DNA of 64,000 bases from Eudoraea chungangensis (GCF_029360665.1 NZ_JARDUB010000001.1:1-64000); one strand, 5' to 3'. Shown: positions 48,236 to 57,563, numbered from the stretch's first letter. A program made the numbers and translations. The notes: a model not told the origin generated them from the letters alone.

Positions 48236-49426
48236 CTAATAAAGTCCAAATCCTTTAAAATCTTCTTTCCTGTATTCTTTACTGTGTGAGATAGTTGGAT
48301 TTTTGAAATAGCCTAATTCGTCTTGTACTTCTTTGGCTTGGGATATAAATTCTTCACACATTTCTGGAATATAGTGAGCACAAATATCATAAACTTCTTG
48401 TCCGCTGCCATTGTTCCCAAAACCTAGTCCGATAACTCTTTCTACACTTGGGTTTTCCATTCTTGCAACAATACAACGAAGCTCTAGTTCTTTTTCTTTG
48501 CCTTCCCAGTTCCCGGAAGTCAAAGGCATAAAAACATAACAATGTTTGGCACCCTTCAAAGGCCTTAACATTCTTGCACTTGATTTTCTTTGAATAGCAT
48601 TATCCAAAATGCCGCCTAATTCTATTCTATTTATACGAGGTTCTTGATTGATAACTCTGATGGCATCCTCTAATTCATTTCTTCTTTCGTCAGTTGTTTC
48701 TTTAGAAATGTGATAGTTATGTAATTGGTTAATCATATAATCCCAAATATGGCTTTGAGGCAAGAGATTTTGCCATTCTGCATATTCTTCAGATTCTACA
48801 TAAGAATCCCATAAGCCACCATCAGATACTATCGAATCAACTTTTTCATCAATATCTAGACCGGTTTGAATGTAGAAAGCCAGAAAATCGGATTCTTTGG
48901 GCATTGAAAAATGTTTCCTTTTTAAGAATTGAACCTTATCTGTAAGGTATCTTGTAAAATCGGTTATAGTGTCCAATTCGGTTAAAAGAATAGAAGTAAT
49001 TTCTTCATCAAAAACGTGAACATAGCCTTGACCAAAATCCCCATACGGTAATGGGAATGTTTTGTCACTTCCAAAAGCAATTGCAATTTTGTGTATTATC
49101 CTGTCATTTATTGGTGGTAAGGAAATTTTGTTTGCTCTGTTTTTAGCATAAATTTCATCGACAGTTTTAAGATAGCGCTCAGCACCGTAGATTTGCTTTG
49201 CGGAGTCTTCAATAGCTTTTTTTACCCAACGCTCATATCTAATGTTTTCATCAGCGTGGTTTGACATTCTTATGTCCTTTACGGAAATGATTAAAACATA
49301 ATTGCCGCAAACAACCAAAACGTCACATAGCTCTTTATTCTTTTTGCCTATAGGATTTGGAAAATTCCAAAAAGGAAGAAATGATTGTTGGCAAAGGTTT
49401 GCCACATATTTTTCAGATGGCGTCAT
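48236..49426 (-). CDS. PD-(D/E)XK-like nuclease-fold protein
   Basis: The 396-residue protein starts with a restriction-nuclease-like core: PIGKKNKELCDVLVVCGN then YVLIISVKDIRMS. This matches the D-x(n)-xxK strand-turn-strand of PD-(D/E)XK enzymes, with Asp near residue 35. The position before Val-Lys is Ser, not Glu or Asp, so catalysis is uncertain. The C-terminal half (about 280-390) has GAKHCYVFMPLTSG and GLGFGNNGSGQEVYDI with no known match. It lies between the transfer lipoprotein and the TrlF-like gene on the same strand. The pair may be one defence module, but that is inferred. Confidence 0.6.
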   Translation of the reverse strand: MTPSEKYVANLCQQSFLPFWNFPNPIGKKNKELCDVLVVCGNYVLIISVKDIRMSNHADENIRYERWVKKAIEDSAKQIYGAERYLKTVDEIYAKNRANKISLPPINDRIIHKIAIAFGSDKTFPLPYGDFGQGYVHVFDEEITSILLTELDTITDFTRYLTDKVQFLKRKHFSMPKESDFLAFYIQTGLDIDEKVDSIVSDGGLWDSYVESEEYAEWQNLLPQSHIWDYMINQLHNYHISKETTDERRNELEDAIRVINQEPRINRIELGGILDNAIQRKSSARMLRPLKGAKHCYVFMPLTSGNWEGKEKELELRCIVARMENPSVERVIGLGFGNNGSGQEVYDICAHYIPEMCEEFISQAKEVQDELGYFKNPTISHSKEYRKEDFKGFGLY

Positions 49427-49492
49427 TCAGGAAAATAGAGATGTAAATTTATATCTGCAATGTAAGTTTAATTCTGATAAGAATATTATCAC

Positions 49493-49855
49493 TCAAAAAG
49501 GTCCTTTTTCCCTCGGACCTTTGCTAGTCACTTTCCATTGGTCATTTTCTTTAACGAGTTTAAAGATACCAGGCTTATTATCATAATTAGAACTGTATTT
49601 GACCCACGCGATATCAGTCTCGATAACTTCATCCGATATTGTAACGCTTGCATCGTTATCTGCATCTGGCACTAGACCCTGAATCATTATTAAACTATCA
49701 TAGCCGTCTGAAGTTGTATGTTTTTTTAAAGTGTTATTATCTTTAGCATAAAAGCTTTCTACCACAATTTTAGCGGTTTCTGATGGCGACATATTCTTGG
49801 TTTCAGAACAAGAAATAAATAGAAGTACGATTGAGCAAATGAGTAATCTTTTCAT
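49493..49855 (-). CDS. DUF4878-like lipoprotein of the transfer operon
   Basis: The 120-residue protein has a lipoprotein signal (LLICSIVLLFISCSET). An NTF2-like fold follows: SETAKIVVESFYAKDNNTLK, then WVKYSSNYDNKPGIFKLVKE, then NDQWKVTS. This matches the DUF4878 family. It lies 7 bases after traN, so it is probably cotranscribed. It may sit in the outer-membrane part of the transfer channel in the place of TraO or TraP, or act in immunity; both are inferred. Confidence 0.65.
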   Translation of the reverse strand: MKRLLICSIVLLFISCSETKNMSPSETAKIVVESFYAKDNNTLKKHTTSDGYDSLIMIQGLVPDADNDASVTISDEVIETDIAWVKYSSNYDNKPGIFKLVKENDQWKVTSKGPREKGPF

Positions 49856-49862
49856 AATATTA

Positions 49863-50693
49863 TTAATTTGGGTTATTGATATATCTATGTGATATATTCA
49901 GTTTTATATTGCGTTCGCCATCATTCTCATTCAATTCCAAAATTGCCCTACGGTCATCTGATAATGAAAATTTGGGCATTACATAAACAAACCGTACCAT
50001 TTTACCCTCTGCAATTTTTGAAGGCAGATGGTGCTTGCAAATAGGTTCTTGATACAAACTCTGTAAAGATTTCTTTTTCCCTTTTTGTCGAGTTTCAATG
50101 GAGAGATTCAAGAAATTCAAATCGTAATCCATCGTAGAATTATTCTCAATCTGGATAACAAAGTAGAGTTCTTCTTTATCAAAAACAACATTTTCAACGT
50201 TCAAGACAATGCCTTGCGTTCGCTTCTTAATCCGACCAATACGTTGGTTTCTGTTAAGAAGATAGGAGCAGAATTTTTGATAATAGTAGGTTCTGTTATC
50301 TATATTTTTTTCAGAAGTTACAACCTGAATCGAATCGGTTACAATTGGTTTTTCATTTCCAATGCTATTTGATAATGGAATGAAATAATTGAGCTTTGAT
50401 AGCTGCTTTTTATATCTTACAATATACGAAAAAATTGCACCATTTCTATTGACTACCAGTAGATTACTTTCTTTCCCAGGCTTCGCCTGAAGTAATCCGA
50501 AATACTGTTCTTTTTCACGATTGTAGGTAAAGACAAAATTATCTGAACCGGTTATGCCCTGTCTTATGGGTTCTGGGAAAAATAGCGCAACATTTTTAGT
50601 GTCGTTCGCATAAATTGTGTCTAGTACTGTGTCTGTTTGTGCTTTTGTAAAAGCAGAAATCAATGCTATCAATATTAAAAATAGGGTTCTCAT
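49863..50693 (-). CDS. conjugative transfer protein TraN-like
   Basis: The 276-residue protein has a signal peptide (LFLILIALISAFTKAQTD). The body is beta-rich, with VALFFPEPIRQGITGSDNFV, GLLQAKPGKESNLLVVNRNG and IFSYIVRYKKQ typical of TraN/DUF4138 of Bacteroides-type ICEs. It should be a periplasmic or outer-membrane component related to VirB9. Its start overlaps the traM stop by 4 bases, giving tight coupling. Confidence 0.9.
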   Translation of the reverse strand: MRTLFLILIALISAFTKAQTDTVLDTIYANDTKNVALFFPEPIRQGITGSDNFVFTYNREKEQYFGLLQAKPGKESNLLVVNRNGAIFSYIVRYKKQLSKLNYFIPLSNSIGNEKPIVTDSIQVVTSEKNIDNRTYYYQKFCSYLLNRNQRIGRIKKRTQGIVLNVENVVFDKEELYFVIQIENNSTMDYDLNFLNLSIETRQKGKKKSLQSLYQEPICKHHLPSKIAEGKMVRFVYVMPKFSLSDDRRAILELNENDGERNIKLNISHRYINNPN

Positions 50694-51619
50694 AATTTTG
50701 GTTTTAGTATTAGTCTATAATTGTTCAATACGGTCACTTTAACTTTCCTGTTAGTACGCCGAAATACTTGGGTAAGTCCACCCACTTGTGGAACAGTTGG
50801 AATGTTGATATCGCCTATAACATCATCCAGTACTTCCGTAGTAGCTTCTGCCCTGAAATTGTTCTGTACATAGATGCCTTCGCTACCATCCAATAAATCG
50901 AAAGCTTTAAGTTTGGTGGGATGATGTTGTATGTTTTCAATCTCGATTAAAGCACGATTGGGCTGAAAACTGATAAACCCAAAAACAGGTGTGTTCTTTG
51001 GCATCAGCTTACCGTTGATAGTTGCTGATTTAGTAAGGCGCATTCGTAATCGGGTAGTTGCTTTGACAACCTGGTCGCCATCTACAACTACATAAATAGT
51101 TGCATCTGTATTGCCTATAATCGAAATTTCATTGGGTTTAGGCGAAGCGGCAAAGAACAGTTGGTGTTCCAGCCCCAATTCTTTAGCCTCAATTTTTTGT
51201 TCTCGCCTTATTTCGGCAGAATCTGTTTGCTGGACATTGTTTTTAGCAACTTTCTTTTGCCCAAGGTTTTGATACTTCTTTTCAGAGTATTGAATTTTAC
51301 CAGCATCGTAAATACTATCTACAATGCGTTCTTTTTCCCGTTCCGGAAGGTCTGGGTCATAAAAACCCAAGGAATCAATCAGTTTTTCGTCATAGATGCT
51401 GGGTGCATTATTTTCGCGCACTTCCTTTAAATCATTTATGGCATCCAATTTTGAATCATACTCTTTTTGGTTCTCATCTAAATCAGGTATCAAGGTCTGT
51501 TCAAGATTTTCATTATCACTTTCGTCATCGCCCATTACCATCATAGAATAGGATATCAGGAATATGAAAATCACAACCAATACGGCTGCAAATACAATTT
51601 TATTTTTTTCAACTTTCAT
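50690..51619 (-). CDS. conjugative transfer protein TraM-like
   Basis: The 309-residue protein has an N-terminal membrane segment (IVFAAVLVVIFIFLISYSMM) and a charged periplasmic spacer. A C-terminal VirB10-like domain includes the stretches RLRMRLTKSATINGKLMPKN and TPVFGFISFQPNRALIEIEN. It bridges inner and outer membranes in the secretion channel. It overlaps traK by 11 bases and traN by 4. Confidence 0.9.
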   Translation of the reverse strand: MKVEKNKIVFAAVLVVIFIFLISYSMMVMGDDESDNENLEQTLIPDLDENQKEYDSKLDAINDLKEVRENNAPSIYDEKLIDSLGFYDPDLPEREKERIVDSIYDAGKIQYSEKKYQNLGQKKVAKNNVQQTDSAEIRREQKIEAKELGLEHQLFFAASPKPNEISIIGNTDATIYVVVDGDQVVKATTRLRMRLTKSATINGKLMPKNTPVFGFISFQPNRALIEIENIQHHPTKLKAFDLLDGSEGIYVQNNFRAEATTEVLDDVIGDINIPTVPQVGGLTQVFRRTNRKVKVTVLNNYRLILKPKL

Positions 51620-52229
51620 CGTTTAGTTTTTTTAATGTGTTCTCGAAATAGTTTGTAAGCAACAATCCGTGCGGATTGTTTGGAAAGTTTCTGTCAACTG
51701 GAATTAAGTTCCCGCTAGAAACAAGTTCGTAAGTATCGATTATTGAACCTCTATTGATTTCAAAAATGGTAACGGTTCTAAAGATGTATGTTCCGTTTTG
51801 TTCTTCGATTTGTGAATCAATACTCAGTACTTTCTGAACTAGCGAATATTGCAGCAATCGGTTATAGACACCATCCGCTTTTTTCTGTCGATATAGATTA
51901 TCCACGGAACTATTGCCCAACCAAAGTGCCTTTTCTAAATTACGCTCATAATTACTGGCGTCGATATTATAGAAGTAGTTGTGGAACAAGTCTAAATGAG
52001 CTAATGCTTCTACCTTGAAATTTTCTTTTTGGGTTACGAGTTTTAGGGGAATAATACTACCATCAGTATTAATGGCAAAAGCACTATTAAGAGCTTCTTT
52101 ATTCGTCTTAAATGCCATCCAAAGTGAAAAGGTGCTGGATAGCATTGCAAAAATGACAACTGCCAACACGATAAATCTGTTCAACTTTAAGACTGCATAG
52201 ATATTTTTGTAAGGTGTTTTCATTTTCAT
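51609..52229 (-). CDS. conjugative transfer protein TraK-like
   Basis: The 206-residue protein has one N-terminal transmembrane helix (FIVLAVVIFAMLSSTFSLWM) and a periplasmic NTF2-like domain. That domain contains EALAHLDLFHNYFYNIDASN and EEQNGTYIFRTVTIFEINRG. It is the VirB8-type scaffold of the inner-membrane complex. It lies 5 bases after traJ and overlaps traM by 11 bases. Confidence 0.9.
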   Translation of the reverse strand: MKMKTPYKNIYAVLKLNRFIVLAVVIFAMLSSTFSLWMAFKTNKEALNSAFAINTDGSIIPLKLVTQKENFKVEALAHLDLFHNYFYNIDASNYERNLEKALWLGNSSVDNLYRQKKADGVYNRLLQYSLVQKVLSIDSQIEEQNGTYIFRTVTIFEINRGSIIDTYELVSSGNLIPVDRNFPNNPHGLLLTNYFENTLKKLNDES

Positions 52230-52234
52230 TGGAA

Positions 52235-53077
52235 TTAACTGGTAAACAATCTGAGGGTAAATGATGTGGCACGTTTGTATAATTTGAATTTTAGAAAAAC
52301 AATGAAACCAACTGACCCAAGTTGAACCACGGGTGCAAAAAAGCCTTGGCCAACATCTGTCCCGAAAAGGTTTGTCCAGAAGTTCGTATTGATTTCAGTA
52401 TAGAGGGCATTTACAAATACATTGACCAAAAAGAAGGCAGGCACTAACATATAAACAGCAGCGTACAATTTGAAAAATGTATAAGCAAGAGAACGGAATT
52501 TTTCAAAAACTGCCAGACTAATAACCAGCGGAAAAAAAGCTTGCATTATACCCAATAAAAAATAACGTTCTGCAAGGAATAGCGGGTAGATGAACAAATC
52601 CAAAATCCAGAGGATAAGGCTGATGATAAATGCAAATATTTTGAATCCGAAAAGTGGTGTAACTAGAGCCTCATATAATAAGGCCATTGCCGCTTGAGCG
52701 GCCTCTAAAAAATTTATTTCTTCTTCTATGGGGATATCCTGCATTTGTAATGGCAATAAAGCGGGTGCTGTGCCACGATATTGCGCTTCAATGGAAACCA
52801 AGATGCTATCGAAAAAGCCCAAGACCTGTGTTGAAAATATGACCAGAAGAACGACTGCAAAGTTCTTGGTCAATTCCCCTGGGCTCAATCCCCAAGTATA
52901 CCCGTCTTTATCCGCAATGCCCTCATTGTATTTTTTTAGGATATTGACCAGAAAGAACAAAACGGCAAGCGTTTTCATTCCTGCAATAGTATATTGCGAG
53001 AAACTGCTATTCTGTATGGTTTGAAACACCGCATCGACGTATTCCAGTCCAATCCCTAAAAGTATGGTTGCGGTCAT
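52235..53077 (-). CDS. conjugative transfer protein TraJ-like
   Basis: This 280-residue polytopic membrane protein has six or so hydrophobic segments (MKTLAVLFFLVNILKKY, FAVVLLVIFSTQVLGFFDSI, YMLVPAFFLVNVFVNALY). It corresponds to TraJ of Bacteroides ICEs, the VirB6-type inner-membrane channel component. It starts 2 bases after the TraI-like stop and ends 5 bases before traK. Confidence 0.9.
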   Translation of the reverse strand: MTATILLGIGLEYVDAVFQTIQNSSFSQYTIAGMKTLAVLFFLVNILKKYNEGIADKDGYTWGLSPGELTKNFAVVLLVIFSTQVLGFFDSILVSIEAQYRGTAPALLPLQMQDIPIEEEINFLEAAQAAMALLYEALVTPLFGFKIFAFIISLILWILDLFIYPLFLAERYFLLGIMQAFFPLVISLAVFEKFRSLAYTFFKLYAAVYMLVPAFFLVNVFVNALYTEINTNFWTNLFGTDVGQGFFAPVVQLGSVGFIVFLKFKLYKRATSFTLRLFTS

Positions 53078-53079
53078 TT

Positions 53080-53667
53080 TTAATATTCCGTTTCTCTGTT
53101 ATTAACTTTATCCTGCATTTTTCTAAAGGAAATTATATCACGATACCGCTTCGTTCTGGTCTGGATATTGGAAACCATTTCCTTGGATTCCTTTTCTTTC
53201 TGTTTTAACACTTCAGCACGTTCAGCATCGGACATCTTTAAGTTATCACTAGATAAGATTTCACCCATAAAATCAACCGTGTCCAGAGAGTTTTGGACAA
53301 TGGCATCAAATGATTCCGCAACCCTTGTAACTTCCTCTGGCTTGATGTAAGGCGAGTTTAAAATATCCTGTAAATCGTTTTGCATTACATTGATAAGGCG
53401 TTGGTTGTTCTGTGCAATTTCCTGAACCGCCCTGAGTTGCTGTACCACACTCGATACTTTCTCGATACTTTCTTTCGCATCTTTCAAAAACTGTACAGAT
53501 TTAATAAGTTGGCTCGTCTGTTTTGCAGATTCTACAAGAGACTTTACCAAACTTACAAAGTTGGTATTGTCATAAACTGGCATTCCCTGAGCAGTAGCAC
53601 CGCTAGGTAATAAAAGGGCAACTGTTAAGCATAGCCCGAACAAGATTATTTTGATTTTTGTTTTCAT
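53080..53667 (-). CDS. conjugative transfer protein TraI-like (DUF4141)
   Basis: The 195-residue protein has a signal peptide (IILFGLCLTVALLLPSGATA). A helical body follows (GMPVYDNTNFVSLVKSLVES, AKQTSQLIKSVQFLKDAKES), matching DUF4141/TraI, the VirB5-like minor pilus subunit. It lies between the ATPase and TraJ genes with gaps of 4 and 2 bases. Confidence 0.88.
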   Translation of the reverse strand: MKTKIKIILFGLCLTVALLLPSGATAQGMPVYDNTNFVSLVKSLVESAKQTSQLIKSVQFLKDAKESIEKVSSVVQQLRAVQEIAQNNQRLINVMQNDLQDILNSPYIKPEEVTRVAESFDAIVQNSLDTVDFMGEILSSDNLKMSDAERAEVLKQKEKESKEMVSNIQTRTKRYRDIISFRKMQDKVNNRETEY

Positions 53668-53671
53668 AATA

Positions 53672-56074
53672 TTATGTTTTAGATGTGAATTCTTTTATTG
53701 CCAATTCCATATCATTGGTCTTTTTATAAATGGCCATTATGGTCTCATTTTCCTGTCCATCGGTTAGGTAGGCTGCATATACTTCCTTTGGAACTTCTAG
53801 CCTAAAAATGTTGCTTTCCTTTCCTATTTTGATGAACATTTCGGTGTACTTCCGTGGACCGGAAAGATTGTTTTTGATGGACTTTAATTGGTTTAAATCG
53901 TGGCTGGATAAATTGAGCCTTTTGACCAATTCGTCATAGCCTTTTTCATTATTCAGACTATAAATGACCTGCGTATTTTCAAGAATACTTGCTGAAGTTG
54001 AATTGTTGGGAAGCTGATTTATAGATTGAAGAATAATGCCTATCGCACCATTCTGTTTTCGGATGGCTTGATAGTAAAATTCAACACTTTCCAGTACGTT
54101 TTCAAACTTCAGTTGCTTTGCAAACTCATCGAAAAGGATAATGCCTTTCTCAGCTCTGTTTTTCCAAATAGTTCTTTGGATGGCAGACTTAATCAGCTTG
54201 AGCATAACTGATAAGATTTCCTTGTTATCCTTTACTTCATCCAGCTCAAAAACAATCAATCGTTTGTCTTCGATTTTATAGGTCTGGTCTTCGCTTACTT
54301 CAAAAAGGAAGCTGTATAGACCATCGCCGACGTATTCAGACATTACGTGCAAAAAGCTTGTAATATTGAAGTAGTCGGGATGGATTTTCAAGGTGTCCAG
54401 AAGGTCTTTCTGATTCCTTTCTATAAAGTTGTAGAAACCATCTAAAGAATGATTTTCCGAAGTATTATTGTAATAGTGGCGCAATATCTTTTTGACCGAA
54501 ACCGATTGTGCTTTCGTCACTTTTAAATCAGAAGCAAACAATTCAAACAGGAAGACGGACAAGTCTTCCAAACGTTCAGGTGCCAAGTCATTTGTATCAC
54601 TTATATAAAAAGGATTGATACCCAGGTTCTTTCCACTTTCATAGCGAAGTACTGTGTATTTTTCAGGGTAGAGTTTTGCAAATTTGGTATAAGAACCACC
54701 CAAATCGATGATGACCAAACGAATGCCACTTTCAAAATACTGGCGTAGAATGTTATTGGCTAAAAAGGACTTGCCTTCGCCAGTAGGCGCAAAAATGGCA
54801 AAGTTTCTTGCCTTAATGCGCTTCTTGCGTTCGTCCCAAACATCTTTAAGAACAGGCACATTATGTTCTCTATCATTAAAGATGATTCCGGTAGTATCAG
54901 AATTATAATTGGTGTTATTGATGAACAGGCATAAAGCGTGTTTTAAATCGGTAACATATAAATCGTTGTTTGAAAAGTTTGAAGAAAAGCAGCAGTAACT
55001 ATTCAAGATATAATTCTTTCGTTCCTCACCTCTAGGATAGTATGGGATAATGTCTAGTTCCTTAAACTCGGTCTTTATTTTTGAACCAATTCGACTTAAA
55101 TTTTCTGGGTTCTTGTCCCAATAAATTATATTCAAATGACCACGAATAATGCGTGCATTATCATCAGCGTTAATTTGGTCAAGGATATGCTGAATTTTAC
55201 CGAGGACTACTTTATTCTGCGAACCGAAGTTGGAACTTTTATTAAGTTCTTCAACTTTCTTATCCAGTAGCTTGCGCCACTTCTGTTTGTCATCCAAATA
55301 AAGGATTTGGTTGACAATATGATTTTCGTTAAGCGTAAGCCCTAAGCCATCAATAAACCCTTGATGAAATACAAAATCGTCAGAAGTGAATTTCTCATTA
55401 GTCTTGCTACTCTGTACACTTTCGCCAAAGCACAGTTCGCTATTGATAGCCAGGGCATCAAAATGGTTTTCGCCAATATTGACGCTTTTTTTATCTAGTA
55501 TGATATCCGTATCAAACCCATCATTAAAGCCATTGAAATAACCATTGGTTAACTGCTGTATATCTTTCGCTTTAAGCGAAATAAACTTCATTTTTCGACT
55601 ATTGTTTATGAAGGAAACGGAATCACTAACAGCCCCGATGAAGCTCTTAACATTGTCATCTAATTGTTGAGCAATCCCCTTAGAAACTTTACGGAAAGGG
55701 TTGACATATTTTGAATTATTCAGCGCTTTGTTCTTAGTGAGTGTAAAGAACAAAAAGCAACGATGTTCCATATAGCCACGTCCTTTGAAGTGGTCGTGTG
55801 TCGCTTTTTCTAAAAACGTTGTATTCGGAAGTGCTTCTGAAGTGTACGTCTTTTTAAGATAGATATCCTGTTTTTGCACCACAGTACCAATTGGCAATGA
55901 TTTTAAAGCTTGAAACCAAGCACCATGTATATCTTCAAACTCTTTTTCGGATAGTGAATATATCTCTGGCAACTTACCTTCATAGCACAAGACGACATTG
56001 CCATTATTGGCAAATATGATATTGTCTTGAATATCTACAATAGGTTGATATGCAGAAAGATTAATCTTGTTCAT
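53672..56074 (-). CDS. conjugation ATPase TraG-like (VirB4)
   Basis: The 800-residue protein is the motor ATPase of the transfer channel. Walker A APTGEGKSFLANNIL lies at about residue 435-445, and Walker B is GIILFDEFAKQLKF at about 655. The C-terminal VirB4-type blocks are QNGAIGIILQSINQLPNN and TQVIYSLNNEKGYDELVKRL. The start is placed at the ATG at 56074, since the frame two codons upstream begins with TTG. It overlaps the TraF-like gene and precedes TraI. Confidence 0.93.
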   Translation of the reverse strand: MNKINLSAYQPIVDIQDNIIFANNGNVVLCYEGKLPEIYSLSEKEFEDIHGAWFQALKSLPIGTVVQKQDIYLKKTYTSEALPNTTFLEKATHDHFKGRGYMEHRCFLFFTLTKNKALNNSKYVNPFRKVSKGIAQQLDDNVKSFIGAVSDSVSFINNSRKMKFISLKAKDIQQLTNGYFNGFNDGFDTDIILDKKSVNIGENHFDALAINSELCFGESVQSSKTNEKFTSDDFVFHQGFIDGLGLTLNENHIVNQILYLDDKQKWRKLLDKKVEELNKSSNFGSQNKVVLGKIQHILDQINADDNARIIRGHLNIIYWDKNPENLSRIGSKIKTEFKELDIIPYYPRGEERKNYILNSYCCFSSNFSNNDLYVTDLKHALCLFINNTNYNSDTTGIIFNDREHNVPVLKDVWDERKKRIKARNFAIFAPTGEGKSFLANNILRQYFESGIRLVIIDLGGSYTKFAKLYPEKYTVLRYESGKNLGINPFYISDTNDLAPERLEDLSVFLFELFASDLKVTKAQSVSVKKILRHYYNNTSENHSLDGFYNFIERNQKDLLDTLKIHPDYFNITSFLHVMSEYVGDGLYSFLFEVSEDQTYKIEDKRLIVFELDEVKDNKEILSVMLKLIKSAIQRTIWKNRAEKGIILFDEFAKQLKFENVLESVEFYYQAIRKQNGAIGIILQSINQLPNNSTSASILENTQVIYSLNNEKGYDELVKRLNLSSHDLNQLKSIKNNLSGPRKYTEMFIKIGKESNIFRLEVPKEVYAAYLTDGQENETIMAIYKKTNDMELAIKEFTSKT

Positions 56075-56345
56075 AATCAAAGCCTGAGTTTCTTTTGTTA
56101 CTTATTATCTTCGGAAAAGCCTTAGCCATCTGAAAAATTTGCGGGTTATGTGTTATTCTCGTTAAGGCTACGTATAAGGCAGCATTGAAAACGAGTATTC
56201 CAATTATTATCCCGAAGCTGAAAGAGAAGATTATGATGAGCAGCGAAGCCAAAATAGAAACCATCATCAGAGCAAACAGGGAAATAGGCAGTCCAAAAAT
56301 GACCGCCCTTTTCCTAATGTTTTTATAGACCTCGAAGCGTTTCAT
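56061..56345 (-). CDS. conjugative transfer protein TraF-like (DUF4133)
   Basis: The 94-residue protein opens MKRFEVYKNIRKRAVIFGLP. Two adjacent membrane segments (LFALMMVSILASLLIIIFSF, GIIIGILVFNAALYVAL) and a basic C-terminus follow. It matches DUF4133/TraF, the VirB3-like inner-membrane partner of the VirB4 ATPase. It abuts the TraE stop and overlaps TraG. Confidence 0.88.
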   Translation of the reverse strand: MKRFEVYKNIRKRAVIFGLPISLFALMMVSILASLLIIIFSFSFGIIIGILVFNAALYVALTRITHNPQIFQMAKAFPKIISNKRNSGFDYEQD

Positions 56346-56633
56346 TTAAACTACGATTCCTATTAAGTATGTGAAGATGCCAACAACTGCGCCAGCAATC
56401 AAAACAAACACAAGCACTCTAGTAATTCCTTTTTTAAGGTCTGCGTTTTCCCCAAAGAAATGACCTGCATTAAATAAGAAGCCAACTAAAAAAATGACAC
56501 CAAGTAAGATTGGAAAAATGGTACGTATGGTATCGCCCACATCGTTAACGGAATCTTCAATGCCACCAATTTGTGCAAAAAGTGATGTTGAGAGCAACGA
56601 TAAAAAAGTTGCCAAGTAGATTGATTTTTTCAT
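56346..56633 (-). CDS. conjugative transfer protein TraE-like (DUF4134)
   Basis: The 95-residue protein has a signal segment (IYLATFLSLLSTSLFAQ) and two further hydrophobic helices (TIFPILLGVIFLVGFLFNAG, VLVFVLIAGAVVGIFTYLIG). This is the layout of TraE/DUF4134, the VirB2-like pilin of Bacteroidota ICEs. It is the first gene of the transfer operon, and the roughly 190 bases to the divergent amidase must hold its promoter. Confidence 0.9.
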   Translation of the reverse strand: MKKSIYLATFLSLLSTSLFAQIGGIEDSVNDVGDTIRTIFPILLGVIFLVGFLFNAGHFFGENADLKKGITRVLVFVLIAGAVVGIFTYLIGIVV

Positions 56634-56822
56634 AATAAAACTGTTTAGATTTTTTATTCATTTTCTCTTTCTGAAATTTACATATATTTGTACATAAATA
56701 ACTGAAAATCAAATATTTGTGAATAAAATATTATTTGAAATCAATTGATTTTAATTGCTATTATTTGGCATCAAATTCTATGAGTTTTTGAAGGAAAGCT
56801 GTTGATAACCCGAAAATTGAAA

Positions 56823-57449
56823 ATGAAAAAAGTGCTCAAAAACGTCAGTTTTGTGATTTTGGTTCTAAAAATGTGTATCGTTTTTGGACAGGAAACTGCG
56901 TCTCAAAAAAGAATAATTATTGACGTTGGTCACGGTGGAAAAGATTCTGGTGCAATTGGCATAAATGGCATCCAAGAAAAGGATATTGTATTGAATATTG
57001 CGAATGCCATTTTGAAGCTAAATAATGAATTGGATAAGCCTCTGGACATTTATTTAACCAGATATAATGATACACTCATTTCGCTATCTGACAGAACGAA
57101 GCTGGCCAAGGCACTGAATGCCGATTTGTTTTTGTCTTTGCATTGTAATCATTCGGATAATGCTAATGCAAGAGGAATTGAAGTATATGTGGCTAACACT
57201 ATTACACGGCATTCTGATGATTCTACTTGGCTTGCTTTTCAATTACAAACAGGCCTTAATAAGAGAGTAGGTTTTGAAAGTAGGGGCGTGAAGTTTGCGA
57301 ACTTTCAAGTGCTGAAGGAAACGATTGGTTATTGCTCTTCTTTGCTTTTGGAATTGGGGTTTTTGAGTAATACAGATGAAAATGCATACTTATCAAATTT
57401 GAAAAGAACTAAAATTCTTGCACGTACAATATATAAATCAATAAAATAG
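56823..57449 (+). CDS. N-acetylmuramoyl-L-alanine amidase (Amidase_3)
   Basis: The 208-residue protein has a signal-like N-terminus (KNVSFVILVLKMCIVFGQ). The zinc-amidase motifs are intact: IIIDVGHGGKDSGA (first His), NGIQEKDIVLN (Glu), LFLSLHCNHSDN (second His) and LLLELGFLSN (catalytic Glu). It cuts peptide side chains off the glycan strand. Next to traE it is probably the cell-wall hydrolase that opens a path for the transfer channel. The ATG at 56823 is preferred to the TTG at 56802. Confidence 0.92.
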   Translation: MKKVLKNVSFVILVLKMCIVFGQETASQKRIIIDVGHGGKDSGAIGINGIQEKDIVLNIANAILKLNNELDKPLDIYLTRYNDTLISLSDRTKLAKALNADLFLSLHCNHSDNANARGIEVYVANTITRHSDDSTWLAFQLQTGLNKRVGFESRGVKFANFQVLKETIGYCSSLLLELGFLSNTDENAYLSNLKRTKILARTIYKSIK

Positions 57450-57454
57450 AAAAA

Positions 57455-57562
57455 ATGAAAGAACTATTTAAAGAAGTAATTCTATGCATTAAATCAACAG
57501 TAAGCTGTTTGTTTTCAGAAATAAAGCTATTGTTTATTAGAAATGTGGATAACCGTAAATAA
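57455..57562 (+). CDS. possible small ORF (35 aa)
   Basis: A short frame of 35 residues (MKELFKEVILCIKSTVSCLF at its start) follows the amidase stop by 5 bases with an A-rich leader. It has no recognised family and could be non-coding. It is listed because its spacing fits translational coupling, and a hairpin follows it. Confidence 0.3.
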   Translation: MKELFKEVILCIKSTVSCLFSEIKLLFIRNVDNRK

Positions 57563-57563
57563 A

